From contig PLLF01000108.1 in the NCBI GenBank assembly GCA_003140855.1, positions 1 to 61,755 on the forward strand: DNA of 61,755 nt, given 5' to 3'. Below the pieces are notes generated by a model. The model had not been told where the DNA came from. It did not search any database and saw nothing but the letters and a program-made list of their open reading frames with translations. The position numbers were made by a program, and so were the translations under genes. Position 1 is the stretch's first letter. Each line of letters opens with the position of its first letter. This DNA is from Vulcanimicrobiota bacterium. GTDB taxonomy: Bacteria; Vulcanimicrobiota; Vulcanimicrobiia; Vulcanimicrobiales; Vulcanimicrobiaceae. Shown piece by piece: positions 16,440 to 25,169 of this stretch.

Positions 16440-19065
16440 CTCGAGCTTCGGCGATCTTAATCTTCCAGCCGGCGAGCGCTGTGTTTTGCAAAGAGAGATG
16501 ATCGATGAGCTGCGCAAAACGCTGTGCCGCGGTTCCACGGCCGCTTGCGCGCTGCGCGATGAAGAACGGCTCCCACGACTGGTAGTAGAGAATTGCGCTG
16601 ACGCGCACGCGCTTGGGATCGACTGACTTCGGCAGCATCACCACGTACCGCACGATCGCATGGCCTTTGCCGTCCTGATAACGCGGATCGCTCGCTGCCC
16701 GTCCATGCGGATAGGTGGCATGCAAGAAATATGCGGGCATGGTGGGTGTCGGTCCAGTTTTCGTCCAGCCCTGCGGCAGCAGGCGGTTGTCTTTGACTTC
16801 CGCGTCGCGGCGGATGAACGACGTCGTGAAATGTCCGCTATGGTCGCGCGCGAGCTCTTCGAATATCTGCACTTGGTCGGGGCGCGTGATAGGGTGCGCT
16901 TCGTCAAAATGATCTTGGAACTGCTGGCGCCCGTCGCGACCGGCCGTGAAAAATTCACTCCCTAAGATCCGGCCGCCCGGCCCGAGAATTCTGCCACTTG
17001 CATCGGGACGGCCTGAAACGAAAATCGGCGAACCCGCGTCGCGCACTTCAAAATCGAGGAATGCCCGCCTAAAACCGACGCCGCTCGGGAAGCGGTGGCC
17101 GGTAAGGTTGACGACCTCGACGTCGGCTGTGAGTTTGTACCCGGCGATTCGGGTGCGGACGTACATCTTTGCAGTTGCCGTTCGCGCCTGTTGAACGACG
17201 TGCGCGATCGCATCGTCGAGATCCGACGTCGAACCCGAGATATAGTCGCTCGTGCGCACGCCCAGCACGTCGGGGTACTGCTTGAAGAGCGAAAGCAGGA
17301 ATGCGTTAAGACCGAGCAACTCGTGCCGGCGAAAGCCCGTCTTTCTAAACCGCACGTTGAGATCGTTATGCGCGGCCGCGCCGGTCGTTTCCGGATAGCT
17401 CGTGTCTTCGACGAGCGCGATCTTCGTGGCGATGTGCGTGAGGACCAAGCCGCGCGCGTCGTCTCGGATGCCGGCCGGCATATGGCAGTCTTGGCACGAC
17501 TTTGCGCCGGGCAGCGCTCCGTATTCGTTTTGGTAGCGGCTGTTCAACCACTCGAGGTATGTGGCTTGCTCGAGATTATGCTCTTTAGGCACGGCGGCCA
17601 CCGGCGTCGCGTCAACGACCGGTAGATTGATCGTGTGGCAACTGCCGCACAGACGCGAGGATGTAACGTATGCCGAATAGCGCGGCTTCACGCCGAGCGC
17701 TTCGTTCATTGCGTGCGTGACGATCGCGTCGTTTTTGAAGGGCCCGTAAAGCTTGCCGGGCGCACCGAGGTCGTACTCCCCGTTTATTTTATGGTTCAGG
17801 AAATACGCCAGCGGCGTTTGGCCCGCCGGCGTCTTCGTTTGCTCAATGTGATGGCAGACCGCGCAGCTGACGCCGTCGCGTGCGAGCCCGCCGTAATGGT
17901 AGTTCCAGTGCGACGGGTTGCTGTCGAAGACCATTTGCGGCGTAAACGTGAGATGCGGATGATCGATCGCAAGCGCGCGTTTAGCCATGACCCCGTGACA
18001 GGTCGAACACATTCCGGTAATTTGTTGTTTGAGCGCGTTGCGCGCATGCGGATCTTTTATCGAGTCTAGGTAGGCAATCTCCGACTCGAATTGCGCATAG
18101 AAAACAGGATCGCGCCCGGCCAGCGCCATCGGCGACCACCGCCACTCGCCATACTCGGAGATGTTGAACCCGCGCACCCACATCAGCGGGCCGAACGGCA
18201 ATTTCGGAGCGGCGCTGTGGCAGCCGGAACATTGATCGGAAGTCATGAAGACCTGCGCGCCGTGCGCTTTTGCCAAGTACGTGTCGATGGGTTCCGGAGG
18301 AAAGGTTTGCACGGCAAGCGGCGCGGGGCGCTGCGGCGGGAGAGCGCTCGCGGGAGCTGAGGCAACCGCTGTTTTCCACGAGTTGTCGATGAAATAGTGC
18401 AGTGGCCTCCCGGGATAGCCTTCGATATTCTCCAGCGAAGCGAACGTGAGCGATCGCTCGGCGGAGGCGTGACAGCGCAGGCAATAGATTCCAAAACCCG
18501 CGCTCGGGTACTGCGTTTGGCCAGCTTGTTTGGGGCCGAACATTCCGACGTAGAGCTCGCCCCAGAACCAGCCGTCGTGCGACGCGGATGCGCGCCGGAT
18601 CATGATCGTCCAATCGGTGGGGCGTAACTGCGCGCCGGTTTGTCCGGCGTACGCTATAGCCGGTTTGCCGATGTACTGCTCTTTGATGATGACCGCGCCG
18701 TCGCGCGGGCTTCCGCGGCGCCCGCCGCGCAGCCAGTCCATCAATTCGGGCGAATAGTAGATGCGCACCGTCGGGTGCACGCCGTACGAAACGTGGTGAA
18801 TGTAGGGTCCGGTGTCGCGCAAACTCTTGTCGACGCACCAGCCAAGATCGCGGTAACGATAGGACGCCAAGTAATCGAGCATCGTGCGCTCGGTCGCCAC
18901 CGGTTCGCCTGAAGGAACCGAACTCGGCAGGCGAAGACCCGCCGGCACCGGCAGCGCGCGGCCGCACGAATTGCCATCGTGCGAACCTTCGAGCGCTACA
19001 ATTGCAGGCCGTGCGCCAAAAAGCACGGCTGCGATAACCGCTGCAGCAAAAACAAAGGACCGCAC
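16429..19065 (-). CDS. Exported hexaheme c-type cytochrome
   Basis: The 878-residue product has an N-terminal signal (FVFAAAVIAAVLFGARPA). There are six CxxCH heme sites: CLRCH 195-199, CSGCH 279-283, CSTCH 353-357, CAVCH 401-405, CGSCH 473-477 and CQDCH 524-528. The C-terminal 350 residues lack hemes and look beta-rich (VEVVNLTGHRFPSGVGFRRA resembles the end domain of other multiheme cytochromes). A periplasmic or outer-membrane electron carrier is likely. The GTG start at 19065 lies within a terminator hairpin of the upstream gene. Confidence 0.9.
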   Translation of the reverse strand: MRSFVFAAAVIAAVLFGARPAIVALEGSHDGNSCGRALPVPAGLRLPSSVPSGEPVATERTMLDYLASYRYRDLGWCVDKSLRDTGPYIHHVSYGVHPTVRIYYSPELMDWLRGGRRGSPRDGAVIIKEQYIGKPAIAYAGQTGAQLRPTDWTIMIRRASASHDGWFWGELYVGMFGPKQAGQTQYPSAGFGIYCLRCHASAERSLTFASLENIEGYPGRPLHYFIDNSWKTAVASAPASALPPQRPAPLAVQTFPPEPIDTYLAKAHGAQVFMTSDQCSGCHSAAPKLPFGPLMWVRGFNISEYGEWRWSPMALAGRDPVFYAQFESEIAYLDSIKDPHARNALKQQITGMCSTCHGVMAKRALAIDHPHLTFTPQMVFDSNPSHWNYHYGGLARDGVSCAVCHHIEQTKTPAGQTPLAYFLNHKINGEYDLGAPGKLYGPFKNDAIVTHAMNEALGVKPRYSAYVTSSRLCGSCHTINLPVVDATPVAAVPKEHNLEQATYLEWLNSRYQNEYGALPGAKSCQDCHMPAGIRDDARGLVLTHIATKIALVEDTSYPETTGAAAHNDLNVRFRKTGFRRHELLGLNAFLLSLFKQYPDVLGVRTSDYISGSTSDLDDAIAHVVQQARTATAKMYVRTRIAGYKLTADVEVVNLTGHRFPSGVGFRRAFLDFEVRDAGSPIFVSGRPDASGRILGPGGRILGSEFFTAGRDGRQQFQDHFDEAHPITRPDQVQIFEELARDHSGHFTTSFIRRDAEVKDNRLLPQGWTKTGPTPTMPAYFLHATYPHGRAASDPRYQDGKGHAIVRYVVMLPKSVDPKRVRVSAILYYQSWEPFFIAQRASGRGTAAQRFAQLIDHLSLQNTALAGWKIKIAEARAMP

Positions 19066-19079
19066 GAGGCGGCCCTTTA
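19054..19079 (-). terminator. Terminator hairpin after the zinc-ribbon gene
   Basis: Read on the minus strand: AAAGGGCCGC, loop, GCGGTCCTTT, then GTTTTTGC; the stem has one A-C mismatch. It follows the zinc-ribbon gene (stop at 19116) and overlaps the first codons of the cytochrome gene, so it may attenuate read-through into it. Confidence 0.65.
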
Positions 19080-19115
19080 TTTTAGCGAATGACTCTCCCT
19101 GTTACGGGAAGAGGT

Positions 19116-19424
19116 TTAACGGTAGCTGGGGCGTTGCGCGAAGCAGTCGCGGCAGTATACCGGCTTGTCGCCACGCGGTTGGAACGGAACTTCCGCTACT
19201 CCGCCGCATTGGCTGCAAGTCGCTTTGAACATTTCGCGTTGCCGGCCGTAGCCTTCACCGCCGCCGCCGCCGCCCGAACGTCCCGCTTTGCGGGCCGCGC
19301 GGCAGTCGGTGCAGCGATTGGGCTTATTGGTAAAGCCCTTGCTGGCGAAAAATTCTTGCTCACCGGTCGTGAAGGTGAACTGACGTCCACAGTCTACACA
19401 GGTCAGCGTTTCATCAACGTACAT
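19116..19424 (-). CDS. Zinc-ribbon protein with two CxxC...CxxC clusters
   Basis: The frame is longer, but the start is placed at ATG 19424 (MYVDETLTCVDCG), which has AGGAGA 12 bases upstream. The product of about 102 residues has Cys pairs CVDC and CTDC, a Gly-rich linker (SGGGGGGEGYG) and a second pair set, CSQC and CRDC. This is the small zinc-ribbon family found in many Gram-positive-like and candidate phyla. The function is unknown; nucleic-acid binding is a guess. Leftward, close to the cytochrome gene. Confidence 0.8.
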   Translation of the reverse strand: MYVDETLTCVDCGRQFTFTTGEQEFFASKGFTNKPNRCTDCRAARKAGRSGGGGGGEGYGRQREMFKATCSQCGGVAEVPFQPRGDKPVYCRDCFAQRPSYR

Positions 19425-19693
19425 ATTTTTAACGAGTCTCCTAGTTTTGGTTTTGCTGGTTATTCTTGGGATCCGACTCGCTAGTACTTGGAACGTAGAC
19501 CATGCGGACTTCGAAACCTGATAACTATCTTGCAACGCTTTGCGGACCGGGAAGGTTTCACTAGATGGCTGGAAACGATCAAGGGCGAGCCTCGGGATGG
19601 CGCGAATTTCGCTCGATCGATCCGCGCTATCTCTAGATCGCCGCTATTCCCACAAAAGTCTGAGGGGCCTGCGGTGGAAAGGACATTTCACCG
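19425..19693. other. Divergent intergenic region, nothing recognised
   Basis: 269 bases between the leftward zinc-ribbon gene and the rightward infA-like gene. I see no gene or RNA; it presumably holds both promoters. Confidence 0.4.
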
Positions 19694-19978
19694 TTGAGAA
19701 CCCGCTCCAAGCAGCCGCTCGAACGCCGGAAGCCGAGTGCCACTAAAGAGGCACCCCTAGAGGTTTTCGGGACGATCGTGCAGGTTTTCCCCAGCGCCAG
19801 CTTCTCCGTCGAGCTGGAAAACTCGCATACGGTGCTCGCCCACATAGCCGGCCGGCTGAGGCGCCACCGCATCAGGATTCTGCCGGGGGACCGGGTCGAA
19901 CTGGAGATTTCGCCCTACGACCTCACCAAGGGGCGGATCGTTTATCGCTACCGCGCGGGAGAACCCCGCCGGATATAA
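19694..19978 (+). CDS. infA: Translation initiation factor IF-1 with N-terminal extension
   Basis: From residue about 22 the product is a standard S1/OB-fold IF-1: [20 protein letters not shown], then [19 protein letters not shown] and [11 protein letters not shown]-1 sits in the ribosomal A site during initiation. There is no Met codon; TTG 19694, ten bases after GGAAAGGA, is the only plausible start. It gives a basic extension of about 20 residues ([14 protein letters not shown]) that normal IF-1 lacks. It lies just ahead of rpsR rather than in the spc/alpha ribosomal operon, so it may be a second copy. Confidence 0.85.
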   Translation: MRTRSKQPLERRKPSATKEAPLEVFGTIVQVFPSASFSVELENSHTVLAHIAGRLRRHRIRILPGDRVELEISPYDLTKGRIVYRYRAGEPRRI

Positions 19979-20020
19979 CTTAAGGCAGTGGCGCGGGTTT
20001 GCCGCCGTCACTTCGCTAGG

Positions 20021-20060
20021 CCCTTCTTGTCATCCTGAGTTTGTCGAAGGACGAAGGGCG
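20021..20060. repeat. Short repeat, TCATCCTGAG...TGTCGAAGG family, copy a
   Basis: CATCCTGAGTTTGTCGAAGG flanked by CCCTTC and GAAGGG, which can form a stem. Related copies lie at 40579-40628 and 55923-55946. It sits in the gap between infA and rpsR. Confidence 0.75.
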
Positions 20061-20086
20061 CAACCACCTAGTGTAAAGGAAACTTG

Positions 20087-20344
20087 ATGCCTCCCAAGAC
20101 CAAGACCAAGACCAAGCGCGTCGTCAAAGATCGCCGCGTAAAAAAGAAGCCGTGCAATTTCTGCATCGAGCGCACCATCGACATCAACTATAAAGACGTC
20201 GTGCGTTTGAAAAAGTACGTTTCGGAACGCGGCAAGATTTTGCCGCGCCGCATATCCGGAAACTGCGCAAAACATCAGCGCCTGCTCACGGTTGCCGTCA
20301 AGCGCGCGCGCATTATCGCCTTCTTACCGTTCGTTACCGAGTAG
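20087..20344 (+). CDS. rpsR: 30S ribosomal protein S18
   Basis: ATG 20087 follows AAAGGA; the TTG immediately before is less likely. The 85-residue product is basic at the N-terminus and has the S18 core [20 protein letters not shown] and [20 protein letters not shown]. It keeps the zinc-type cysteines (PCNFC and NCAKH), so it is a C+ form. Four bases separate it from rplI. Confidence 0.97.
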   Translation: MPPKTKTKTKRVVKDRRVKKKPCNFCIERTIDINYKDVVRLKKYVSERGKILPRRISGNCAKHQRLLTVAVKRARIIAFLPFVTE

Positions 20345-20348
20345 CTCC

Positions 20349-20801
20349 ATGCGCCTCATCTTGTTGAGCGATGTAAAACCGCTCGGCAAAAAAGGTCAGG
20401 TCGTCGACGTGGCCGAGGGCTACGCGCGCAACTTTTTGCTGCCGCGTAAACTCGCTACCGAAGCCAGCAAGGGCGCGCTGACGGTGCTCGGCGAGCAGAA
20501 GAAAGCCCATGACAAACGCGAAGCCGAATCGCTGGCCGAAACCCGCGAGCTGGCGGCGCTGTTGGAAAGCAAGCCGGTCGTGGTTGTGGCCAAGGCCGGC
20601 GAGAGCGGCCGGCTCTTCGGCGCCGTGACCAGCGCCGACGTCGCCCGCGCTTTCGCGCAAACGTTTTCCGTACCGGTCGATAAACATAAGATAGAGATGA
20701 AGACGGCCATCAAAGCAGTGGGCACCTATCCGATCGAGATTCGACTCGGAAGGAGCGTCGTTGCAAAAGCGGCCGTGGACGTCGTCGCGGAGCGGGCGTG
20801 A
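20349..20801 (+). CDS. rplI: 50S ribosomal protein L9
   Basis: ATG 20349 gives 150 residues. The N-terminal domain starts MRLILLSDVKPLGKKGQVV with the L9 signature GYARNFLLPRKLA, followed by a charged connecting helix and a C-terminal domain (GRLFGAVTSADVARAF). The normal L9 length is 145-150. Its stop overlaps the lonC start by 4 bp. Confidence 0.97.
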   Translation: MRLILLSDVKPLGKKGQVVDVAEGYARNFLLPRKLATEASKGALTVLGEQKKAHDKREAESLAETRELAALLESKPVVVVAKAGESGRLFGAVTSADVARAFAQTFSVPVDKHKIEMKTAIKAVGTYPIEIRLGRSVVAKAAVDVVAERA

Positions 20802-22774
20802 ACGAGAATCCGTATGCCGTCCGCTTCCGCCGTAAATTCGGCAGCGAAGACGAGATGGGACGCTATGTTTCGGCGCTCTACGACGTGCTCGCCAACACGA
20901 TTGGGTCGGACAAGCTGGTTCTGCGCGCGGGCAAAATGAACGCCTTGAAGATGATGCGCTCGGGCGCGCTCCCGGATCGGATTTGCGCGCTGCAACGCTT
21001 GGTTTTTGAGGATCCGACGCTCGAACGCGTCACCGGGCGCGCCAGCTTCCGCCGAGTGTTGGGTGAAATCGAGGAGCAGCTCGCCGATCTGATCGCGCAA
21101 AAGAACGTCGAAGATTCGATCGAGCGCAAGATTAACACCAAAATGATCGAGCGCCACCAGGATTATCTCAAAGATTTGAAGCTCGAGGCGCTGCGCGAAG
21201 ATTCGGGGCCCGAAACCCCCGCGACGCAGAAGAAGCTCGAAGAACTCCAGCAGCTCGAAGGGCGCGGCCTAGCCGCTTCGGCCTTGCAACTGATGCGGCC
21301 GCAATCGCTCAAGGAGATCGTCGGCCAAGACGCCGCGATTCGTTCGCTGCTTACTAAAATTTCCTCGCCGTATCCGCAGCACGTCATCCTCTATGGTCCG
21401 CCTGGAGTCGGAAAGACGACGGTCGCGCGCCTGGCGCTCGAGGTTGCGAAAACCCGCGCCTTCACGCCATTCGCAAAAGACGCGCCTTTCATCGAAGCCA
21501 GCGGCACGACGCTGCGGTGGGATCCGCGCGAAACGACCAACCCGCTCTTGGGCAGCGTCCACGATCCGATCTACCAGGGCAGCCGCCGCGAGTTCGCCGA
21601 CAGCGGCATTCCCGAGCCTAAACTCGGGATGGTGACAAGGGCGCACGGCGGCGTGCTGTTCATCGACGAGATCGGCGAGATGGACGCGCTGCTTCAAACG
21701 AAGCTGCTCAAAGTGTTGGAAGACAAGCGCGTTACGTTCGAATCATCCTATTATGATGAAAGCGCCGCGAACGTTCCCGAATACATTAAGTGGCTGTTTC
21801 GCGAGGGCGCGCCGGCGGATTTCATTCTGATCGGGGCGACGACGCGGGAGCCAGAAGACATCGATCCCGCGATTCGTTCGCGCGCTGCCGCCGTCTATTT
21901 CGAACCGCTCACGCAGTCGCAGATCGTTGCGATCGTCGGCGCGGCGATAAAGCGGCTGGGGGCAAAGGCCGAGCGGCGCGTGCCCCGGTTGATTGCCTCC
22001 TACACTATTGAAGGACGCCAGGCAGTGCAGATCGTGGCCGACGCCTACGGCGAAGCGCTCTATAGAGCCAAAAGTCCCGGCAAATCCGCGAAGCCCCGCA
22101 AGGCCGAGAACGTGCTGATCGCCGAGGAACACGTGCGCAACGTCGTTCAGGCCGGGCGGCTCGTGCCGCACACGCCGGTGCGCGGCCGGGCGGCGCGTGA
22201 AATCGGAAAAACGTTCGGCCTGGGCGTGCTGCACTATCTGGGGAGCATCATCGAGATCGAGGCGGTCGCATTCAACACCGGTGCTCCGGGCAAGGGATCC
22301 GTGCGCTTCAACGATGCGGCCGGCAAAATGGCCAAGGACAGCGTTTTTAACGCCGCCGCGGTGTTGCGCGCCGTCACCGGGCTGGATACGGCCAATTACG
22401 ATCTGCACATCAACGTGATCGGCGGCGGCAATATCGACGGCCCATCGGCGGGCCTGGCAATTTTTCTCGCGCTTTACTCAGCGTTAAGCAAGACGCCGGT
22501 TCCGCAAGACGTCGCGATGACGGGCGAACTCTCGATTCAAGGCAAGGTTCGTCCGGTCGGCGGAATCGTCGAGAAATTGTACGCAGCGCGCCAGGCGGGC
22601 ATGCGCGCTATTCTCGTTCCCAAGGAAAACGTGCGTGAGATTGATCGCACCCTGGCGGAAATCGAAGTCATTCCAATCGCCTCGGTGGAGCAGGCTTTCA
22701 GAGCTTTGGCTCTCCACAAGAAATCCACAAGGCAGGCGCTCGTGGGGCGGCGCAGTATCCAAGCGCGCTCATGA
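20798..22774 (+). CDS. lonC: Lon-family ATP-dependent protease (LonC type)
   Basis: The 658-residue product lacks the LAN domain of LonA. It has Walker A GPPGVGKT (200-207), Walker B VLFIDEIGEM (286-295), a sensor region ATTREPEDIDPAIRSR, and a C-terminal S16 protease domain with Ser550 (NIDGPSAG) and Lys593 (GGIVEKLYAA). It probably degrades unfolded proteins in the cytosol. GTG start overlaps rplI, and its end overlaps the dnaB start by 4 bp, so rpsR-rplI-lonC-dnaB is one transcription unit. Confidence 0.9.
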   Translation: MNENPYAVRFRRKFGSEDEMGRYVSALYDVLANTIGSDKLVLRAGKMNALKMMRSGALPDRICALQRLVFEDPTLERVTGRASFRRVLGEIEEQLADLIAQKNVEDSIERKINTKMIERHQDYLKDLKLEALREDSGPETPATQKKLEELQQLEGRGLAASALQLMRPQSLKEIVGQDAAIRSLLTKISSPYPQHVILYGPPGVGKTTVARLALEVAKTRAFTPFAKDAPFIEASGTTLRWDPRETTNPLLGSVHDPIYQGSRREFADSGIPEPKLGMVTRAHGGVLFIDEIGEMDALLQTKLLKVLEDKRVTFESSYYDESAANVPEYIKWLFREGAPADFILIGATTREPEDIDPAIRSRAAAVYFEPLTQSQIVAIVGAAIKRLGAKAERRVPRLIASYTIEGRQAVQIVADAYGEALYRAKSPGKSAKPRKAENVLIAEEHVRNVVQAGRLVPHTPVRGRAAREIGKTFGLGVLHYLGSIIEIEAVAFNTGAPGKGSVRFNDAAGKMAKDSVFNAAAVLRAVTGLDTANYDLHINVIGGGNIDGPSAGLAIFLALYSALSKTPVPQDVAMTGELSIQGKVRPVGGIVEKLYAARQAGMRAILVPKENVREIDRTLAEIEVIPIASVEQAFRALALHKKSTRQALVGRRSIQARS

Positions 22775-24135
22775 CCGTTACGAATCTGCCCGCCATCGAT
22801 CGCATTCCTCCGCAAAATCTCGAAGCGGAGATGGCGCTGCTGGGTTCGATTCTGGTCGATCGCGAGATCATGGGCAGCGTTGGCGAGATCGTTCGTCCCG
22901 AAGATTTCTACGCGCACGTTCACGAAACGATCTACACCGCGCTCACGCATCTGTACGATCGCGGTGAGCCGCTGGACAAAATTACGATCGGCGAAGAGCT
23001 CAAGCGGCGCGATCAACTCGAGAAAGTCGGCGGCATTTCATATCTATCTTCGCTGATGGACACGGTGCAGACCGCAGCGTCCGCGGCATATTATGCAAAG
23101 ATCGTGCGCGAGAAAGCCGTCTTGCGCGGACTGATTCACGCCGGCACGCAGATCACGCAGTACGGCTACGAAAACGAAGAAGACGTCGAAGGCGCACTCG
23201 ACCGCAGCGAGCAGATGGTCTTTGAAATCGGCCGCCGCCAGCTGCATCGCGAGTTCGTGCCGGTCAGCCGGCTGCTGAAACCGGCTTTTGAGAACATCGA
23301 CAAGCTGTTTCATAGCCGCGGGGACCGGACGGGGCTGACTTCGGGCTTCCGGGACGTCGACGAAATGACGACCGGTTTCCAGCCGGGCAATTTTATCATC
23401 CTCGCGGGGCGCCCGGGCATGGGCAAAACCTCGTTCGCGCTCAACATGGCGGTTGCGGCCGCGCGCGAAGAGACCGAACCGGTCGCGTTCTTCTCCCTGG
23501 AAATGTCCAACGATGAAATCGTGCAGCGCCTGATCTGCGCCGAAGCGCACATCAGCATGCACGACATGCGCCGCGGCAACATCAAACCGCATCATTGGGA
23601 GAAAATCTCCGATGCGATGGGCGTGCTAAACGAATTACCAATCTACCTCGACGACTCGGGCGCGCTCTCCATCGCGGAGATTCGCAGCCGGTGCAGACGG
23701 TTGAAATCAGGCGCCGGACTCTCGGCGGTTTTCGTCGACTATCTGCAGCTGCTTCGCCCGAACGTTCTGAGCCGCAACTCCAACCGCAACGAAGAACTTT
23801 CGGACATTTGCCGCACGCTCAAGACGACCGCGAAAGACTTGAGCGTGCCGATCATTGCGCTCGCGCAGCTGAATCGCGCGGTAGAAACGCGCGCGGAGAA
23901 ACGCCCGATGCTGGCGGACTTGCGCGACTCAGGATCGTTGGAGCAAGAATCAGACGTCGTTGCTTTTTTATACCGCGAAGGCTATTACAAAGAAGAAGCG
24001 GCCGAACCGGATCTCACCGAGTTCATCATCGCCAAACACCGCAACGGGCCGACCGGCACCGTGAAGTTACGCTTCCAGCGCGAATACACGCTGTTCTTAC
24101 CGTACGGCGATGAGTCGCACTTCCCAGCGGCTTAG
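22771..24135 (+). CDS. dnaB: Replicative DNA helicase
   Basis: A 454-residue protein of normal length. The N-terminal domain (PPQNLEAEMALLGSILVDRE) precedes the RecA-like motor: Walker A GRPGMGKT (213-220), FFSLEMS (H1a), VFVDYLQLLRP (Walker B) and SGSLEQESDVVAFLYRE. It unwinds DNA at the fork and loads primase. It carries no intein. Its 3' end overlaps the convergent korB by 4 bp. Confidence 0.97.
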   Translation: MTVTNLPAIDRIPPQNLEAEMALLGSILVDREIMGSVGEIVRPEDFYAHVHETIYTALTHLYDRGEPLDKITIGEELKRRDQLEKVGGISYLSSLMDTVQTAASAAYYAKIVREKAVLRGLIHAGTQITQYGYENEEDVEGALDRSEQMVFEIGRRQLHREFVPVSRLLKPAFENIDKLFHSRGDRTGLTSGFRDVDEMTTGFQPGNFIILAGRPGMGKTSFALNMAVAAAREETEPVAFFSLEMSNDEIVQRLICAEAHISMHDMRRGNIKPHHWEKISDAMGVLNELPIYLDDSGALSIAEIRSRCRRLKSGAGLSAVFVDYLQLLRPNVLSRNSNRNEELSDICRTLKTTAKDLSVPIIALAQLNRAVETRAEKRPMLADLRDSGSLEQESDVVAFLYREGYYKEEAAEPDLTEFIIAKHRNGPTGTVKLRFQREYTLFLPYGDESHFPAA

Positions 24136-25169
24136 CCGAAAGACTCCATCAACTGCGACCACTCCTCGCGCGATATGCGGAGGTCGGCTTCGTTCATCTG
24201 GGCCAGCGGTTTTTGTGGAAGCTTCTCGCGTTCGCTGAGGTCGCGCGCCTGGACGTCAATATACAGTAAGCCGGTAACGAGTTCGCTGCGCTCGCGTGCT
24301 TCGTTCAGGACGGTTAGCGCGCCCACGCGATTGGCCGGATCGTATTCGACGTCGAGTTTGCGCAGCAAGATGCGCGACCCATCGTCGAATTGCACTTCCT
24401 TGACGGTTCCCGGCTCGTAGTCAACGACGATTTCGCGGCCGCCCACGATGTAATCGGGCGTGTGCAAAATCGCATGATGCTCTTTGACGTAGGCGTAGCT
24501 CTTCGTCGAGCCCTCGTGATCGTTGAACGTGACGCACGGGCTGATGACGTCGAGCACCGCGGTGCCGCGGTGCGAGAACGCCGCTTGCAGCAGCGGAATC
24601 AGTTGTTTGCCGTCGCCGGAAAAAGAACGCGCAACGAAAGTTGCGCCCAGCTCGATCGCCAAGCCGCAGACGTCGATCGTTTCGAGTTCGTTGACTTGGC
24701 CTTTCTTCAGGATCGAGCCGCGGTCGGCGGTCGCGGAAAATTGCCCTTTGGTCAAGCCGTAACAGCCGTTATCTTCGATGATGTACGTGCAGTCCACGTT
24801 GCGGCGAATCATGTGGCAGTACTGACCGAGGCCGATGCTGGCCGTGTCGCCGTCGCCGCTGATGCCGAGCACCATGAGCTCGCGGTTCGCGATCTTTGCG
24901 CCGGTCGCCAGCGACGGCATCCGCCCGTGCACGCCGTTGAAACCGTGCGCCCGTTCGACGAAATATGCGGGCGTCTTGGACGAGCATCCGATGCCGCTCA
25001 TCTTGGCGAGTTTGTGCGGCGCCACGCCGTACTCGTACAGAGCCTTGATGAGATGGTTGGTGATCGAGTTGTGGCCGCAGCCCGCGCAGAGCGTGCTCGG
25101 TAATCCTTTGTAGATGTCGCGCGAGAGGCCGAGCGCGTTAACGTTGGCCGGAGGTGCGCCGCTGGTCAT
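24132..25169 (-). CDS. korB: 2-oxoacid:ferredoxin oxidoreductase, beta (TPP) subunit
   Basis: The 345-residue product has LCAGCGHNSI at the N-terminus and the thiamine diphosphate motif GISGDGDTASIGLGQ, then YIIEDNGCYGLTKGQFS. It oxidises a 2-oxoacid (2-oxoglutarate or a branched 2-oxoacid) to acyl-CoA while reducing ferredoxin. The KorB length and the missing cluster-binding C-terminal Cys set fit the two-subunit form. It overlaps korA by 4 bp. The substrate cannot be decided from sequence alone. Confidence 0.9.
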   Translation of the reverse strand: MTSGAPPANVNALGLSRDIYKGLPSTLCAGCGHNSITNHLIKALYEYGVAPHKLAKMSGIGCSSKTPAYFVERAHGFNGVHGRMPSLATGAKIANRELMVLGISGDGDTASIGLGQYCHMIRRNVDCTYIIEDNGCYGLTKGQFSATADRGSILKKGQVNELETIDVCGLAIELGATFVARSFSGDGKQLIPLLQAAFSHRGTAVLDVISPCVTFNDHEGSTKSYAYVKEHHAILHTPDYIVGGREIVVDYEPGTVKEVQFDDGSRILLRKLDVEYDPANRVGALTVLNEARERSELVTGLLYIDVQARDLSEREKLPQKPLAQMNEADLRISREEWSQLMESFG

